From Vespa crabro (taxonomy: Eukaryota; Arthropoda; Insecta; Hymenoptera; Vespidae): a DNA stretch of 64,000 nt. The notes beneath the pieces are model-generated. The model saw nothing but the letters and a program-made list of their open reading frames with translations. It was not told where the DNA came from and made no database searches. The translations under genes were made by a program, and so were the position numbers. The stretch spans positions 5,779,320 through 5,843,319 of the forward strand of contig NC_060966.1 of the NCBI RefSeq assembly GCF_910589235.1. The letters run 5' to 3'. Shown here piece after piece: positions 1-11,552 of this stretch (positions are counted from its first letter, which is position 1; every line of letters begins with the position of its first letter).

Positions 1-406
1 GTTCAGTTTTTATTTATTTCTTTATAAGTTATAAATTTATTAGAATTTTATTGGTGAATAAATTTCATTGAAATTTCTAATCTAATATTTAATTCATATT
101 TTTCTATTGTAAATATTTGTCAAATATAAAAGAAAAAAAAAGAAGGAAATGTTATTTCTCGATCGTACACATGTCGATAAAAATCTAGATATATTTGTAC
201 TTTAATTTCTTTTTATTTCACCTTGTGAAAGAATAAATTTATTACTGTTTCTCGTTCGAAGATAAATTTCATTCAAACATGACGGTATCCTATTTGTTTA
301 TGTATTTATAACTTTCTTATTGAAATATTTGTCGAGGATTTGAAAAAAAAAAAAAAAAAAAAAACATCAAAATAATATATCACTCGACCACCTGTTGATA
401 AAAAAA
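1..406. other. AT-rich DNA, no gene seen
   Basis: Very A+T-rich sequence with stops in all frames and one 22-base poly-A run at 343-364. An E-box (CACCTG, about 390) lies shortly upstream of the candidate promoter. Nothing else is recognised. Confidence 0.6.
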
Positions 407-421
407 CAATTCTAAGAATTG
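407..421. promoter_or_regulatory. Perfect 7+1+7 inverted repeat with STAT-type site
   Basis: CAATTCT-A-AGAATTG is a perfect dyad. Its core TTCTAAGAA (410-418) matches the TTCNNNGAA half-site pair bound by insect STAT92E-class factors. It lies about 105 bases upstream of the putative start site at 522, a sensible distance for a proximal element. Function is inferred only from motif and position. Confidence 0.25.
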
Positions 422-474
422 AGGGACACTCGGTGGCTCTCGTTTAAGAAGATCTTATGAGAGGAGGACGTACT

Positions 475-530
475 TCTTGACTCAAGAGTATAAACATCGT
501 TTACATTTGGGAGTTCAAGTCAGTTCACGA
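475..530 (+). promoter_or_regulatory. Candidate core promoter: TATA box plus insect Initiator
   Basis: Seen: TATAAA at 489-494 and TCAGTT at 520-525, which matches the insect Initiator consensus TCAKTY with the +1 A at 522. The first T of the TATA box is 33 bases upstream of that A, the canonical spacing. A 13-bp dyad (TCTTGA-C-TCAAGA, 475-487) abuts the TATA box. A perfect inverted repeat at 407-421 contains TTCTAAGAA, which fits the STAT-type TTCNNNGAA pattern. Inference: transcription would run rightwards into an untranslated first exon, since the first downstream ATG (about 600) is closed by TAA after four codons; GGTAAT near 630 is a possible weak donor. No coding exon is recognised downstream. 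In A+T-rich DNA a TATA/Initiator pair can arise by chance. Confidence 0.3.
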
Positions 531-1067
531 ATTTTGATATTTAAATATTGATATTGGCATATATAGATTTGAGATTAGAGATTTAAGATTTAATAGATTA
601 TGGATATAAGATAAATATTTCAATTTTGATCGGTAATTGATTTTGAAAATTTTGAAGATAATTCGATTTAATCATTAGATATGATGTAATGTAAAAAGAT
701 TTTTATCATTAGTTTCTCGTTTTATCGTAGTTTTGAAACTTTAATTGCAGGATGATCATTCGTTTTTTCAAATTCGTAATACCTGAAACACACATTTGGT
801 TGATAGTATTTACCTTGACGTTTCAACGCGTAGGATTCGCGCATTAATGTAATTTACAATCAGTAGGAAGCAAATTCGGGCTTGTAGCACAAGTTCGTAT
901 TTATTTTGATTGCGATTTCGCAGAAGCTTTCAATTCGTTATCTCTTTTTCGTGTATACTTTTGAAGCTTTTAGTAAAATTCACTTTTTATGTAAATTCGG
1001 TCATCGTATATGTTTTAATATTTTTCCTTTTTCTCATCCTTTCTAATTTGTATTTTAACTGAAGAAA

Positions 1068-1088
1068 AATAATACCTACGGTATTATT
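1068..1088. repeat. Perfect inverted repeat, 9-bp arms
   Basis: The arms AATAATACC and GGTATTATT are exact reverse complements separated by TAC. It could be a dyad binding site or a small cruciform; there is no context to decide. Confidence 0.5.
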
Positions 1089-1874
1089 CGGTAAAGCGTA
1101 TCTTTTTCTCGTATAGATCGAAGTTAAGGGAAGAAAATAGTATTTACGATGTTGTGAAATTTACAAAGCACGTAGCTAGACAGTGGCGTAGGTAATATTA
1201 AGCTAGAATATTGCATGCAAGGATAGATCACCTTTCGTATGAAATAACAGCATGTCTTGCGCATGAACATCATAATGCGAGAACTTTGTATTGTAAGTCT
1301 CGTTACAACCGAGTAAAAGTCATTGAGAGTTTTAGAAATGATTCTAACGATCTATTAGATCTAATCGTTTTGCTAATTACAATTGTTTCTCTTAAAGATA
1401 ATTCACGAGGATTCGCTAGAAACGACGATACGCGACGAATAACGTGCAATTTATATATTATTTTCGATATATTTATAATCTAACACACGTATTAGTTTTG
1501 TTTGTTCGTTTAAATTAAACAGCAATTTTCCAAGGGCTTGGAAAATAATTACGTCCGGGTTGCATGAACGGTCATTGTACGGATCATAAAACCGGTCCTA
1601 GAAAGGATTTACATAGTAGCGCTCTCTCAATTGCTCTTAGTAGCTATATTAGTCATGAATTAGACGATAATCGATATATGTATATCGATTAACATTCGTT
1701 ATTTCTAATATTCTTCGTATTTCCTTTTTCTATTTTTTTTTCTTTCTCTCTTTTTTTTTTCTACGGATATCGAAGTGATTTTCGAAAATGTTTGAAAGTT
1801 AAGAAACACGAACATCGACGAGATAACGTTCTTCTTCCTTAGAACATGAGAAAGTTCAGAAAAGCATTCGGTTT

Positions 1875-1938
1875 TTCTTCTTCTCTTCTTCACTTCTTCT
1901 TATTCTTCTTCTTCTTCTTCTTCTTCTTCTTCTTCTTC
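1875..1938. repeat. (TTC)n microsatellite
   Basis: TTC/CTT trinucleotide tract, interrupted at its left side and pure from about 1902 to 1937. It is polypyrimidine on the plus strand. Confidence 0.9.
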
Positions 1939-4496
1939 GAGCTCATCGATCGTAACTCACAGAATCAAGTTCTCCTCCTTGGCGACACACTCTTGCACTG
2001 GTGAGATGATTAAATTTCTACTTGAAACTAACGCATCTTATAAGAAGTTTGTCATTTTGGTGAACCACAGTCGTTTCTACCGAGTATATATTCTTGCAGT
2101 CCTAATTTAAATGACAAAAAAATGAAAAAGAAAATGATCAATTAAAATGACGAAAAAGTAAAAGGATATAAGTAATCGTTTGTAATTCAATCGCAATTGA
2201 CGATTATCGTATTAATCAGAACTTTTTTTACCTTTTTTCTCGGTTTATTTCGCAGACAAAAAAAAAAAAAAAAAGAAAAGAAAAAAAAGAAGAAAAAAAA
2301 ATCCAAGATATTTGTAATTTACGAATTTTGTTTAATTTTTAATTCATAATAAATTTATGAAGTTGCATGTAATAAAGCGTCCGTGATAGTTAAAAGATCG
2401 AATTTTCTTCGTAGTTTTATACGAAGCAACGTGAAAATTCAACGAAGGACCAAACGGTAGATCGTTAGAATCGTCGCAAACTCTGGGAATTCTATTCGAG
2501 AGTCGTTGCTCGTCGCTGACGAATGTATTTCTACGAATGTAGAGAAAGAGAGGGAAAGAGTTAGTACACGTGCATCGTACAAGAATGCACCCGCGAAACG
2601 AACCACCGAATTTGGCAACGAATTCAAAGTCGGCGGTGGTTCTCTCTGAACAATTTTATGTAATTCGGACTCATTAGCGGGAACAACGATAATTATTTTT
2701 TCTTTTGAAGAAATTATATCGTGGAATCATTTTAACATAGTATTTAGAAAAAGAGATATAAAAATCCTCTTTCCTTCTTTTTTTTTTTTTAATATCCAAA
2801 GTAAGCAAAGAACTTTGAAATCCATTGTAGGATTTTCATTCATTGTAATGAGTAAATTTCCGAAACGTAAATGCAGCTCGGCTCAACTCATTAGAGTGTT
2901 AACTTCATAGGTTTGTTCATTATATATCCTTTTAAACGATAATCGCAAAACTCGCTATAAATAATTTCATCTTGTTATTTAAGAGGAGGCTTCTATTTAT
3001 TTTTTACTTTATTTTCTTCTTTTCTTCTTTCCCTTTTGTTTGATATGACCATTTAAGAGAACTTTTTCGATGTGTGGTATTACGATCGATTTACTTCAAA
3101 ACTCGAAGGTATTAAAAGTTCTCGTATCGCGTAAATTCGATTAGAGAAATACGTGTGCTACTTTCTGATTCATTTCTTTATTTATTCTTTTTTTTTGTTC
3201 TTCCTTTTTTTTTTCTTTTTTTTTTTTTTCTTTCTTCCTTTTGTATATTTATTTACACAGAGAAAGGTTTAAAACAACAAGGTACTTATTTCCGTTCTAT
3301 TGTGTGTGCATGAAAACGCTTAAAACTTTTTTCCCTTGCACGAATTGAAGTATGTGAAAAGTTTCAATTATTCGCGAAGATATATCCGCGAGGCTGGAGC
3401 AGCGTTATCTTGGAAGCAACAACAAAACGACGAGAAAAAATGAAAATAAAAGTAAAAATAAAAAGAAAAAGAAAAAAGAACAAACAAAATAGTGAAGGAA
3501 AAAATGAAAATATTTAATCAGACTCTTAAATCTCAAAAACTTTTCCCATTCGAGGAACTTTCTCTCGCGGTTTCAGGTATCTCGATAATTAGAAAAGAAA
3601 AAAAAACACACACACACACGCACAGACAAAGTAAGAAAGAAAAAGAAGAAAGAGAGATATTTTAATCGGAAAAGTATAAGAAACTATCATTAATAAACGG
3701 CTTTATATAAGCTGTTTCACGAAATAAATTATTATTGCGTTATTTCGTAGACAAGACTTAATAATATTGGCCTATGTGTGTACCGTTAATGACGAGTTCG
3801 CGAAAACGCGAGTTCGGAATCATTAATGGTAAATTTGTAGACTCGATTAGACGCGATTAGACACGTTTCGATGGTTCTACGCAAGGACTAAGATTTCATG
3901 TCTCGTGGTCGGCTACGACTTTGCTCTAATTTATCGAGATAATGTTAACTCGTGGCGTTAGGAAGCTCGGTTTAACTCTTGCGGTTCAACCAGAACGAAA
4001 CGTCGCAATTCCCTTCGAGTCCGTACGAAAGTTTTATCGGAAAACTTTCAGCAATACTCCGTTCTATTGAACAAAATGATTAGAAACGTCGTTCTTTTTG
4101 TTCTCTTATTAAATGAGATACAAACGCAAATGTATCTATATTTTCATTTTTTATTTTTTATTTCTTTTTTATCCATCCTTTTTTTTTTTTTTTTTTATTA
4201 ATTATTCATTAAGTTTATTACGATTGTTAAAATGACGTCAGATCGGTTGTCTGTGAAAATAATTTTTTTCTTGATCATCGAAGAGATATAACATTTTTCA
4301 TTATTAATTAGGTATTAAATGGAGGATTTTCAGGAGATATTAGCAAGAAACTATTCTAATGAGCCAGAGACGTATTCAATTGATTGGTGTATATCATCGG
4401 GAATAAACTTAGGATAGGAGGAGGCATTCGAAACAATCCCATTCTAAGCGAAATGCAATCCTCGGGAGAACATTCGTGGAACATGGGAGAAAGAGG

Positions 4497-4501
<5 letters not shown>

Positions 4502-4577
<76 letters not shown>
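4502..4577. repeat. Compound (AC)n(AT)n(AG)n microsatellite
   Basis: About 28 bases of AC repeat run directly into about 24 bases of AT and about 23 bases of AG. The three motifs adjoin without spacers. It supplies the THTHTH/IYIYIY/RERERE false frames around it. Confidence 0.95.
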
Positions 4578-4578
<1 letters not shown>

Positions 4579-4754
4579 AGGGAGGGAGGGAAAGAGAAAC
4601 GAGCTTGTCGTAATCGATGAGCCGCGAGAATTCGCGTACGGCATGAAGATCCGTGTGGAGCTTGTAGAAACGATCGTCTCGATTCGAGTAGGTTGAAAAG
4701 AGGGCAACTATTTGAATGAGAGGATGAGAGAATGAAAGAGAAAGAGGAAGGGGA

Positions 4755-4782
4755 TGAGAGAGAGAGAGAGAGAGAGAGAGAA
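4755..4782. repeat. (GA)n microsatellite
   Basis: Near-pure GA dinucleotide run with a GGGATGA left flank. Confidence 0.95.
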
Positions 4783-5123
4783 ACGTGATAAATCCATGAC
4801 CGCGTAAAATGCGTTCCCTACGAAAAGAAGAAGAAGAAGAATCAAGCTCGAAGTCGATAAACGGGAAACCACTACGAATATATTGAAGAAGAGAGACATC
4901 GAAGAAGATGCAGAATTCGCGATTGCAGACGATGCAGTTCTTCCCTTATTCCGACTGAAATTTCGCCTATCTCTTTCCAACTGCCTCTTTTGTTTCTAGC
5001 GATTAGGTATTATCGATCGACTTCAATTTGCATTGTTCTACCGCAAAGCCGAAGATTTAACGATCCGTTCGTGTCCCACGAGAACTCGGGCCTGCCTACG
5101 TTTCTTCTTTTATCCGTAAAAAT

Positions 5124-5124
5124 C

Positions 5125-5169
<45 letters not shown>

Positions 5170-5178
5170 GGAGAAGGA
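5124..5178. repeat. (GA)n microsatellite, imperfect
   Basis: GA run with AAAG interruptions near the left end, grading into GAAGGAG on the right. Confidence 0.95.
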
Positions 5179-6590
5179 GGAATGGAAACTGACTATGTAT
5201 ACATGTAACTGTATATGCGTGTATGTAAATACAGGGTAAACATGTAACATACTTGTTTTGCATAAATTATTTTTCTTTCTTTCTTTTTTCTTTTTTTTTT
5301 CTTTTTTTTTCTTCCCCCATTGAAACACATCTGTTTACGAAAGTTGCACAAAATTTTACATCTTAATTTCCAATGTTCTTCCTTCGATTGTATCGATATA
5401 ATATAATATCGTAATATTTCCTTTCATTCAATAATTAATTTCTAATGATTCCCTTTTGAAAATCTACTACTATGTCGACCTTTTTTTTTTTTTCATCGAA
5501 GTCGTATAAGAAATTTTCTTTTCTTTTTTTTTTTTTTTTTTTTCATGTTATATCCTCTTGAAGGTATCGTTAGGAGATATAAAAGTAATTGTCATCGATG
5601 ATTCAAACGAGTTCCTGAACGATTTCGTCACGTACTATTCCTCCTCGTTTATTTTTCTCGAAAGCAATTAATAAAGCTAGCAGCATGAAAGAAACGAATC
5701 GTACGGAAGCTCGTGAAAATAATTCTACTGAACTATCTCTCTCTCTCTTCCTCTCTCTCTCCCTCACTATTTCTTTTTCTTTTTCTCTTTCTTTCCTTCT
5801 ATCTTTCTCTGTTCTTTCTTTCGGCGTAGTCACGTCGGTGAGAACGCTGAGATATTGAATTTACATACACCATCACGCGAGAACACGAGATATCCGTACT
5901 TTTTAATATTCACCACGAACTCTATAAAATTTTTATTCCATTGTCCCGTAGCCGGGGCATACGTCTAGCATCCTCGAATTCGATTATCATTACGTTACAT
6001 CGCTACTCTTGTAATTATACATGAGATACTCCACGTCGTCCTCGTCGTCGTCGTCGTCGTCGTCATCAACGTCGTTTCCAACGTCGTCATTGTCGTAAGC
6101 ACTTGTACAACGGTATATTACACGTCTCGTTTATTATTATACTTCACGTTATACTGAGAAAATAGACTAACTATAATTACAATGATTAATTAAAAGGAAA
6201 CCTCTCTCTCTCTCCTCTCTTTTTTCTTCTTTTTTTTTTCTTCTGCATTCATCGTTATTAACATATTCTATCCAAACACTTTCAACGGCATTTATGGATC
6301 ACTTTTTTTTCATTCCTTTTTTGCTCTTCTTTACTTTTCAATTCTTTTCAATTCTTACGAAATCAAGGGAAGATTTTAATATTCCGTAAGGATTATTTAG
6401 ATGAAACCAACTGAGAAAAGACGGGAGAATCAGATACAGTTGCTCGTACAGACGGTGTATAATCTAACAGCGAGCACATATGCTATAGCTAAATAGATAC
6501 CACACGTAATGCACGTTCATAGGCGTACAATGCAGTTGGGAGGAAGCAAGAGAGGGGAATTTGTGCTTCGGCGATAATGCTGCGTTTCCT
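5179..6590. other. Non-coding stretch, no gene recognised
   Basis: Contains AATACAGGGTAAAC at about 5228-5241, resembling the TATACAGGGTG ends discussed for 9995 and 30074. It also has T-rich runs (5270-5315, 5480-5545), a CT-rich tract (5740-5820) and a (GTC)n run (6034-6064). Frames are closed or low complexity. Confidence 0.5.
6034..6064. repeat. (GTC)n trinucleotide repeat
   Basis: Tandem GTC/CGT units with one CTC interruption, followed by related CATCAACGTCG sequence to about 6095. Confidence 0.9.
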
Positions 6591-6599
6591 TTGACCCTG

Positions 6600-6690
6600 A
6601 GAGAGAGTGAGAGAGAGAGAGAGAGAGAGAGAAGTCGCATCCTCAAGCTGCATCGTCGATACATTTGTGCGTACATGTAGGTATACACGT

Positions 6691-6739
<49 letters not shown>

Positions 6740-6740
6740 G
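6600..6740. repeat. (GA)n followed by (TA)n
   Basis: GA tract at about 6600-6632 and a long AT tract at 6693-6740, separated by 60 bases of unique sequence. Confidence 0.95.
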
Positions 6741-6921
6741 TATATATGTACATATATATATTCTAGGTAGCACTTCGAGTCGTCGTTTCACGCCGTTACG
6801 GAAAGTGCATAGTGAAAGGGATCGTAGAATTTCAACTGAAGTGTTAAACATATCTTACTTTGTAAAATATATCGCGTAACAAAGAAAAGGAAAAGAAAAT
6901 AGAAGAAAAGAAAAAAAAATT

Positions 6922-6922
<1 letters not shown>

Positions 6923-6961
<39 letters not shown>
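6923..6961. repeat. (TA)n microsatellite
   Basis: Pure TA dinucleotide tract of about 38 bases, preceded by an A-rich purine run. Confidence 0.95.
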
Positions 6962-6963
<2 letters not shown>

Positions 6964-7185
6964 TTTCCTTTTTTATCACGAATGTAACAAACGCATCGAG
7001 ATATTCTCCTGTTAATTAACATTTGATCAGACAAATATTTAAGTAGCAATTGAATTTCATCAACGATCGGATAAATTAACAGTAGTTTAATTAATATCGA
7101 TATTCGTATCGAATGAAATATTCGTTTGTCTTTATCGAAATATAATCTCTTCTTTTTTTATAGAACTATTATCATTTATCTTTGT

Positions 7186-7224
<39 letters not shown>

Positions 7225-7480
7225 AAATAATATATTCGTATCTACTACGTATATACAAATACTATAGTGTTCTCTTTCTTTAGCTAAGCAGTAGTCACTA
7301 TGTTAAGAGTATTGCACAATAATGAATGCTCGCTTCTCGCTAGTCGTTTGCACCACGTTACCTTGCGTTCCTATGGTTTAATGCGTAATGTTTTATGCTT
7401 TATATACTGCGTAATAGGTAGCTCGCGAAAGGTAGCACATTTTCTCGTCTGGTTTTTTTCTTTTTTTTTTTCTTTCCTTT

Positions 7481-7512
<32 letters not shown>

Positions 7513-8260
7513 CTTTCACTCTCTTAACCTTGAGCGTATAATTATAAAATGTTTTTCAAACGCGATCACTTGCGATTCGATTCATTAATTTCAACCTTTT
7601 CTTCTTTTTGTTTTCCTTTCTTTTTTCTCTTCTTTGTTTTTTTTCCCTTTTATTCTTTCTTCCTCTTTTTTTTTCGCTATATATCTCGAATATCTTGAAA
7701 AAAACGAGATACATGAAATATTCATTTTTGAGAGTTGTTCACGAGAGTTCATTATTATAGATTGATTCAGATGTTAGCGAAGTTAAATATGAAAGATGGA
7801 AACGAAGTGATCTTAGATATCCCATTATCGTGAAAGCACGTGCGATTTCGGTAGAGTGTTTAACGTTCAGAATGGAAAAGGAAAGAAAGAGATGGAGAAA
7901 CTGTCTCGAGTAAAATCAGAGACTCGAAACTAACGGTAGTTCACTCTTTCTCTCTCTCTCTTAATATGTTTGTATGTATGTATGATATGTGTGTGTGTGT
8001 GTGTGTGTTATATGAAAACAAAATTGAGAGAGACAGTGAGGAAAGCTTTACTTGAGATTTGAGAGGACGTCGAAAGTTTCGACGGATTCTTGAGAAAGGA
8101 AAGAGCTCGGGCTCTTAATTATCGCGAATGTCTACGGCTCGTCGCATAGAGAGACGAGAGACGATGGAAACGAAGTAAGGAACGAAACGAAGGTGATGGC
8201 ATGCGAACGTGTGGGCGTTCGTAAAGGTTGCGCGTGAGAAGAGTAGACGAGAATGCTTAC
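6962..8260. other. Non-coding stretch with simple repeats
   Basis: (GA)n at 7192-7221, a 90-base T-rich block (7436-7525), T-rich 7597-7675, (CT)n near 7950 and (GT)n at 7987-8009. The frame beginning with ATG at 7300 runs into the poly-T block and looks fortuitous. Confidence 0.5.
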
Positions 8261-8306
8261 GAAGTAGAAGAAGAAGAAATAGAAGAAGAAGAAGAAGAAG
8301 AAGAAA
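8261..8306. repeat. (GAA)n trinucleotide repeat
   Basis: AGA/GAA units with one AATAG interruption. A related (GAG) composition continues to about 8360. Confidence 0.9.
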
Positions 8307-8819
8307 TATGAGGAGACGAAGGAGACCGACGATGAGGAGGTGAGATTGGAGGAGGAGAAAGATTGTGCGCATTCGAAGACAATGGGAAAGAGAGGTTTGT
8401 CTCCGCGGATTACAATGCAAAACTTTTCGTTCGTAAGCGAACGAACGGACTTGGCATCGAGCAAAGTCTTTAACCACCGCGTTCTTCTCGTTACGTCGAC
8501 GAAGAAATTCTAATAGTAGAACATCTCCAAATCTCTTGAAAAGCTCTTCTCTTTGTCGCTGACATGCTCTTACCCCCATTACTTGATATCCCCTTGCGTT
8601 ACACATAGAATTTTATCTCGTATTTTATTTATTTTTATGTTCCCTTTGTTTTCTTTTTTTCTTTTTTGTAGAAAAAATTTCTCTTATTTAATTAGATCGA
8701 TCATCATTTACATTAGAATCATATAACAATGGGATATTGGAGATCTCTTTGTATGTTCTTTACATACAAAGTATGTGTTTTTGAAAATAGCGATAGCGAT
8801 CAATTGGGAAAATAGAGAA

Positions 8820-8896
8820 ATATTTTTTCTTTGTTTTTTTTTTCTTGTTTTGTTCTATTTTCTTTTTTTTGTTTTTTTTTTTTTTGTTTTTTTTGT
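8820..8896. repeat. Interrupted poly-T block
   Basis: Runs of 8-15 T separated by single G or C bases, giving poly-Phe false frames on the plus strand. Confidence 0.9.
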
Positions 8897-9057
8897 AATA
8901 TACCCACATATCTACGTTCGTATTTCTCAAAGCACATCATTTTATTATCTTTTTACATTTACTCGACATGTGTATACTCAACGAATACGAAACGCGTTAC
9001 GGGACAAAGGGGAAACGACGAGATATAATAACGCGACGAAAGAGGCAGAGATGTGTA

Positions 9058-9075
9058 GTCGTAGTAGTAGTAGTC

Positions 9076-9114
<39 letters not shown>

Positions 9115-9126
9115 ATGGTAGTGGTG
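9058..9126. repeat. (GTA)n trinucleotide array
   Basis: About 20 GTA/TAG units with CGT and GAT interruptions, ending in GGTAGTGGTGG. All three frames are open through it (poly-Ser, poly-Val, poly-stop-free), so long frames here are artefacts. Confidence 0.95.
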
Positions 9127-9623
9127 GCTTCGAGTTTCCGAGCAAACGAATCCCTAAAACGAAATATGGCCGATGCGGATATCGAAAGGGAGAAAATTTG
9201 TTCGACGCCGAAAAGAGAGGGAAAAAAAGGAAAAGAAAAAAAAAATTCGCGTTTTCATCGTAATTCGTTTGAGAGGGTAGATATCAAAATAAGAAGGGAG
9301 AGAAAGGAAGAAACGAAAAAGAAACCAAAGAAGGAAAGAAAAAAAAAGAAAAAGAAAATACGAAAGAAAACAAGATAAAGAAAGCTTTTGCGATTTATAT
9401 TTTATAATTACGCGTATACGTCATTCTGGTAACACGAATTAAATAATAATAAAAAAGAAAAAAAAGAAGCAAAAAAAGGAAAGAAACAGAGAAGGAAAAA
9501 GAGAAAGAAAAGGAGAAAGAAAAAAATATTCTTGCGTATGGTCAGAGAGAGATTTGCATTCGTTTTTACAAGCGAAACCATCGGTGCCGTGCTGGAACGC
9601 GAAAGAGGACGATCTCGTCGGAT

Positions 9624-9624
<1 letters not shown>

Positions 9625-9658
<34 letters not shown>

Positions 9659-9675
9659 AACTACTACTACTACTA

Positions 9676-9710
<35 letters not shown>

Positions 9711-9735
9711 ATTACTAATACTACTACCACTCTGT
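9625..9735. repeat. Adjacent (ACG)n and (CTA)n arrays
   Basis: A (GAC)n array at 9625-9659 abuts a (CTA)n array at 9660-9735 that has one AACTAC interruption. Two different trinucleotide repeats meeting end to end is less common than a single array. Confidence 0.95.
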
Positions 9736-9777
9736 CGTATCGGACAACGTTGGCGATAGTAGTACGTGCGACGAGCC

Positions 9778-9785
9778 ATTTGCAT
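9778..9785 (+). promoter_or_regulatory. Octamer-type POU site, ATTTGCAT
   Basis: Exact ATTTGCAT, the consensus of POU-domain factors, in a short unique segment just after the trinucleotide arrays and 53 bases before a pair of dyads. Position is suggestive only. Confidence 0.2.
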
Positions 9786-9837
9786 TCCCCTATGCCAATT
9801 CGAGGGAGGAGATACGAAAAGCCTCGACGTGGCGCCG

Positions 9838-9862
9838 AGCTATATAGCCAAGCTATATAGCT
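9838..9862. repeat. Two tandem AGCTATATAGC dyads
   Basis: AGCTATATAGC at 9838-9848 is followed after two bases by AGCTATATAGCT at 9851-9862; the second is a perfect 12-bp palindrome. They occupy a locally G+C-richer unique segment. Confidence 0.55.
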
Positions 9863-9994
9863 GTGCTTCTATCGCACCCCTCGTTAAAATCCCGTATATG
9901 TATTTATGTATTCGCCAGTAATTCAATACACTCGTAACCCAACTCCGATTCTATATCCCAATCCTGACTGACCGTTCTAGACACCTTTTTTCTA

Positions 9995-10009
9995 TATATA
10001 GGGTGAACC
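9995..10009 (+). mobile_element. TATATAGGGTGAACC motif, possible element end
   Basis: TATA followed by GGGTGNNC resembles the termini of abundant small repeats in hymenopteran genomes (recalled knowledge, not searched). A matching opposite end was not found nearby, so this would be a solo or decayed end. Confidence 0.2.
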
Positions 10010-10071
10010 ATTTTACATTTATTTATATATTTATTTTCTTCAGACACGATTGATCAGTTTCTATGAGTCAT

Positions 10072-10075
<4 letters not shown>

Positions 10076-10113
<38 letters not shown>
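10076..10113. repeat. (TA)n microsatellite
   Basis: Pure TA tract followed by GTATATA. Confidence 0.95.
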
Positions 10114-10121
<8 letters not shown>

Positions 10122-10265
10122 TTTAAAATTTATTTTTCTTCTTTTATTCCGGATGTTATATTCCTGTCTGACTTGGAATATCTCTAAGAGTCTGATATTT
10201 CAGATCTTTAAAATTCATAGACGACGATAGCAGTCGGCAATAGTTAATTCGATTTCTCATTCTGC

Positions 10266-10310
10266 TTTCCTTCCTTCCTTCCTTCCTTCCTTCCATCCTT
10301 CCTCCCTTTC
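10266..10310. repeat. (CCTT)n tetranucleotide repeat
   Basis: Six or more TTCC units, becoming imperfect (CCATCC, CCTCCC) at the right. Confidence 0.9.
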
Positions 10311-10365
10311 CAAGATTCATTGGAGATAGTCATGGTTAGTTCTCGACGTGTTTACCATCGTCTTC

Positions 10366-10406
10366 GTTGTTGTCGTTGTCGCCGTCGTCGCCGTCGTCGT
10401 CGTCGA
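10366..10406. repeat. (GTC)n trinucleotide repeat
   Basis: Interrupted GTT/GTC/GCC units, G+C-rich compared with its flanks. Confidence 0.85.
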
Positions 10407-11548
10407 GGTGACAGCAGAGTTTTCCTTCGATATTTGCGATTTATTACAAGATCGAAAGTAGCTTGCTTGAGAAGTTTCATTACACGTACATATTTTTACT
10501 GTAACCCAAGAAGAGGCCGATCGGATTACAAGAATATATCAATTTGAGAATGTTTAGAAAATGGGAAAAAGAAAGAAGGAAATTTTTTTTTTAAATCAAA
10601 TATTAGATTTTAAATGATACGCGTGTGTTATTTTCTTTCAGATATTTTTCTTTGTTTGTTTTTTTTTTCCCAAATCCATTTGTAATCCCTTTGAGTTTGT
10701 CATTGACCATTTCAACGAGATAAAACAAATGAGTATATAAATGTTGATCGTTCGACGTTAACAGAATCTGATTAAAGCTGGGCGTAAGCTCAAAGCCAAG
10801 CGTCTTCTCGTTTCTCTATTCCCTTTCCACGTTGGAAACTTGAACGGCACTTCGGTTCGTCCAGCCATTTAGTTCGTTCGTTCGTTCCGGCGACGATTAT
10901 CCATTAAAATTCATGCGTCGAGGATGACTGTCTTCGTGGAATCGGTTAATTAAATTTATCGTCCTTTTCCTCTTTCCATTTCGTTTAGGATGATATTCGT
11001 ATTAAGGGAATGGTCAAAGAGAGAAAGAGAGAGGGAGAGAGAGAGAAAGGATGATATATTCGAATCTTTTAATTTTCCTTTGAATCTATCGTCGGTGTCT
11101 TTAATAACAAAGCTTTGATCAAATAGCTTGCATACTTTTGTCATGAAATACTTTAACAATCGTTCAAGTTGAAAAAGTGTCTTGAGACACGATGACTACG
11201 ATGACGTATCTCTTGAGTAGGTACTCCTTTCTACGTCGTTTATAAAAACTTAAAACAAGTGGCGTATCGAGATAAAGTAAAACCAAGAGAGGAATTATCA
11301 TTCGATCGAGTATGATCGTTCAACGAGCTGGAGTTAACGAGGGGGCAAAAGATATAGAGAAAGAGACAGAGAAAAGGAAGAAAAGGAAAAGAGAAAATAG
11401 GAGGATGAAGAGGAGGAGGAGGAGGAGAAGCTTTGTTATTAAAAAAGAGCTCTGATTTTTCCGTTGTTATCTCATAGAGAGGCAAGCCGAGAGCTTAATT
11501 ATAGCTTTGCTAAGCGATTATAAAGGCACGTTGAAATATGAAAATAAT
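10407..11548. other. Non-coding stretch, no gene recognised
   Basis: Unique AT-rich sequence with an acceptor-like TTTTCTTTCAG at about 10631-10641, a (GTTC)n run at 10871-10888, (GA)n at about 11018-11045 and an A/G-rich block 11350-11430 containing (GGA)n. No exon could be built on the acceptor. Confidence 0.5.
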
Positions 11549-11552
11549 TTAC

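Larger units (their letters stand above)
531..4500. other. Non-coding stretch, no gene recognised
   Basis: The only long non-repetitive open frame is at 1202-1483 (plus strand, about 93 codons, no ATG near its start). It has no splice or promoter support and is within chance expectation. The rest is AT-rich DNA with a (TTC)n tract (1875-1938), poly-A/T runs (about 2258-2300, 3184-3240, 4175-4198), a short (AC)n (3606-3620) and a 21-bp inverted repeat at 1068-1088. Confidence 0.5.

Noticed and set aside
1202..1483. 93-codon plus-strand open frame with balanced amino-acid use
   Set aside because: No ATG near the start, no acceptor, donor or promoter. A frame of this length is expected a few times by chance in a window of this size and composition.
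10024..10059. TATATA followed 32 bases later by TCAGTT, another apparent core promoter
   Set aside because: The TATA is part of low-complexity TTTATATATTTATT sequence at the edge of a TA microsatellite. No donor or exon follows.
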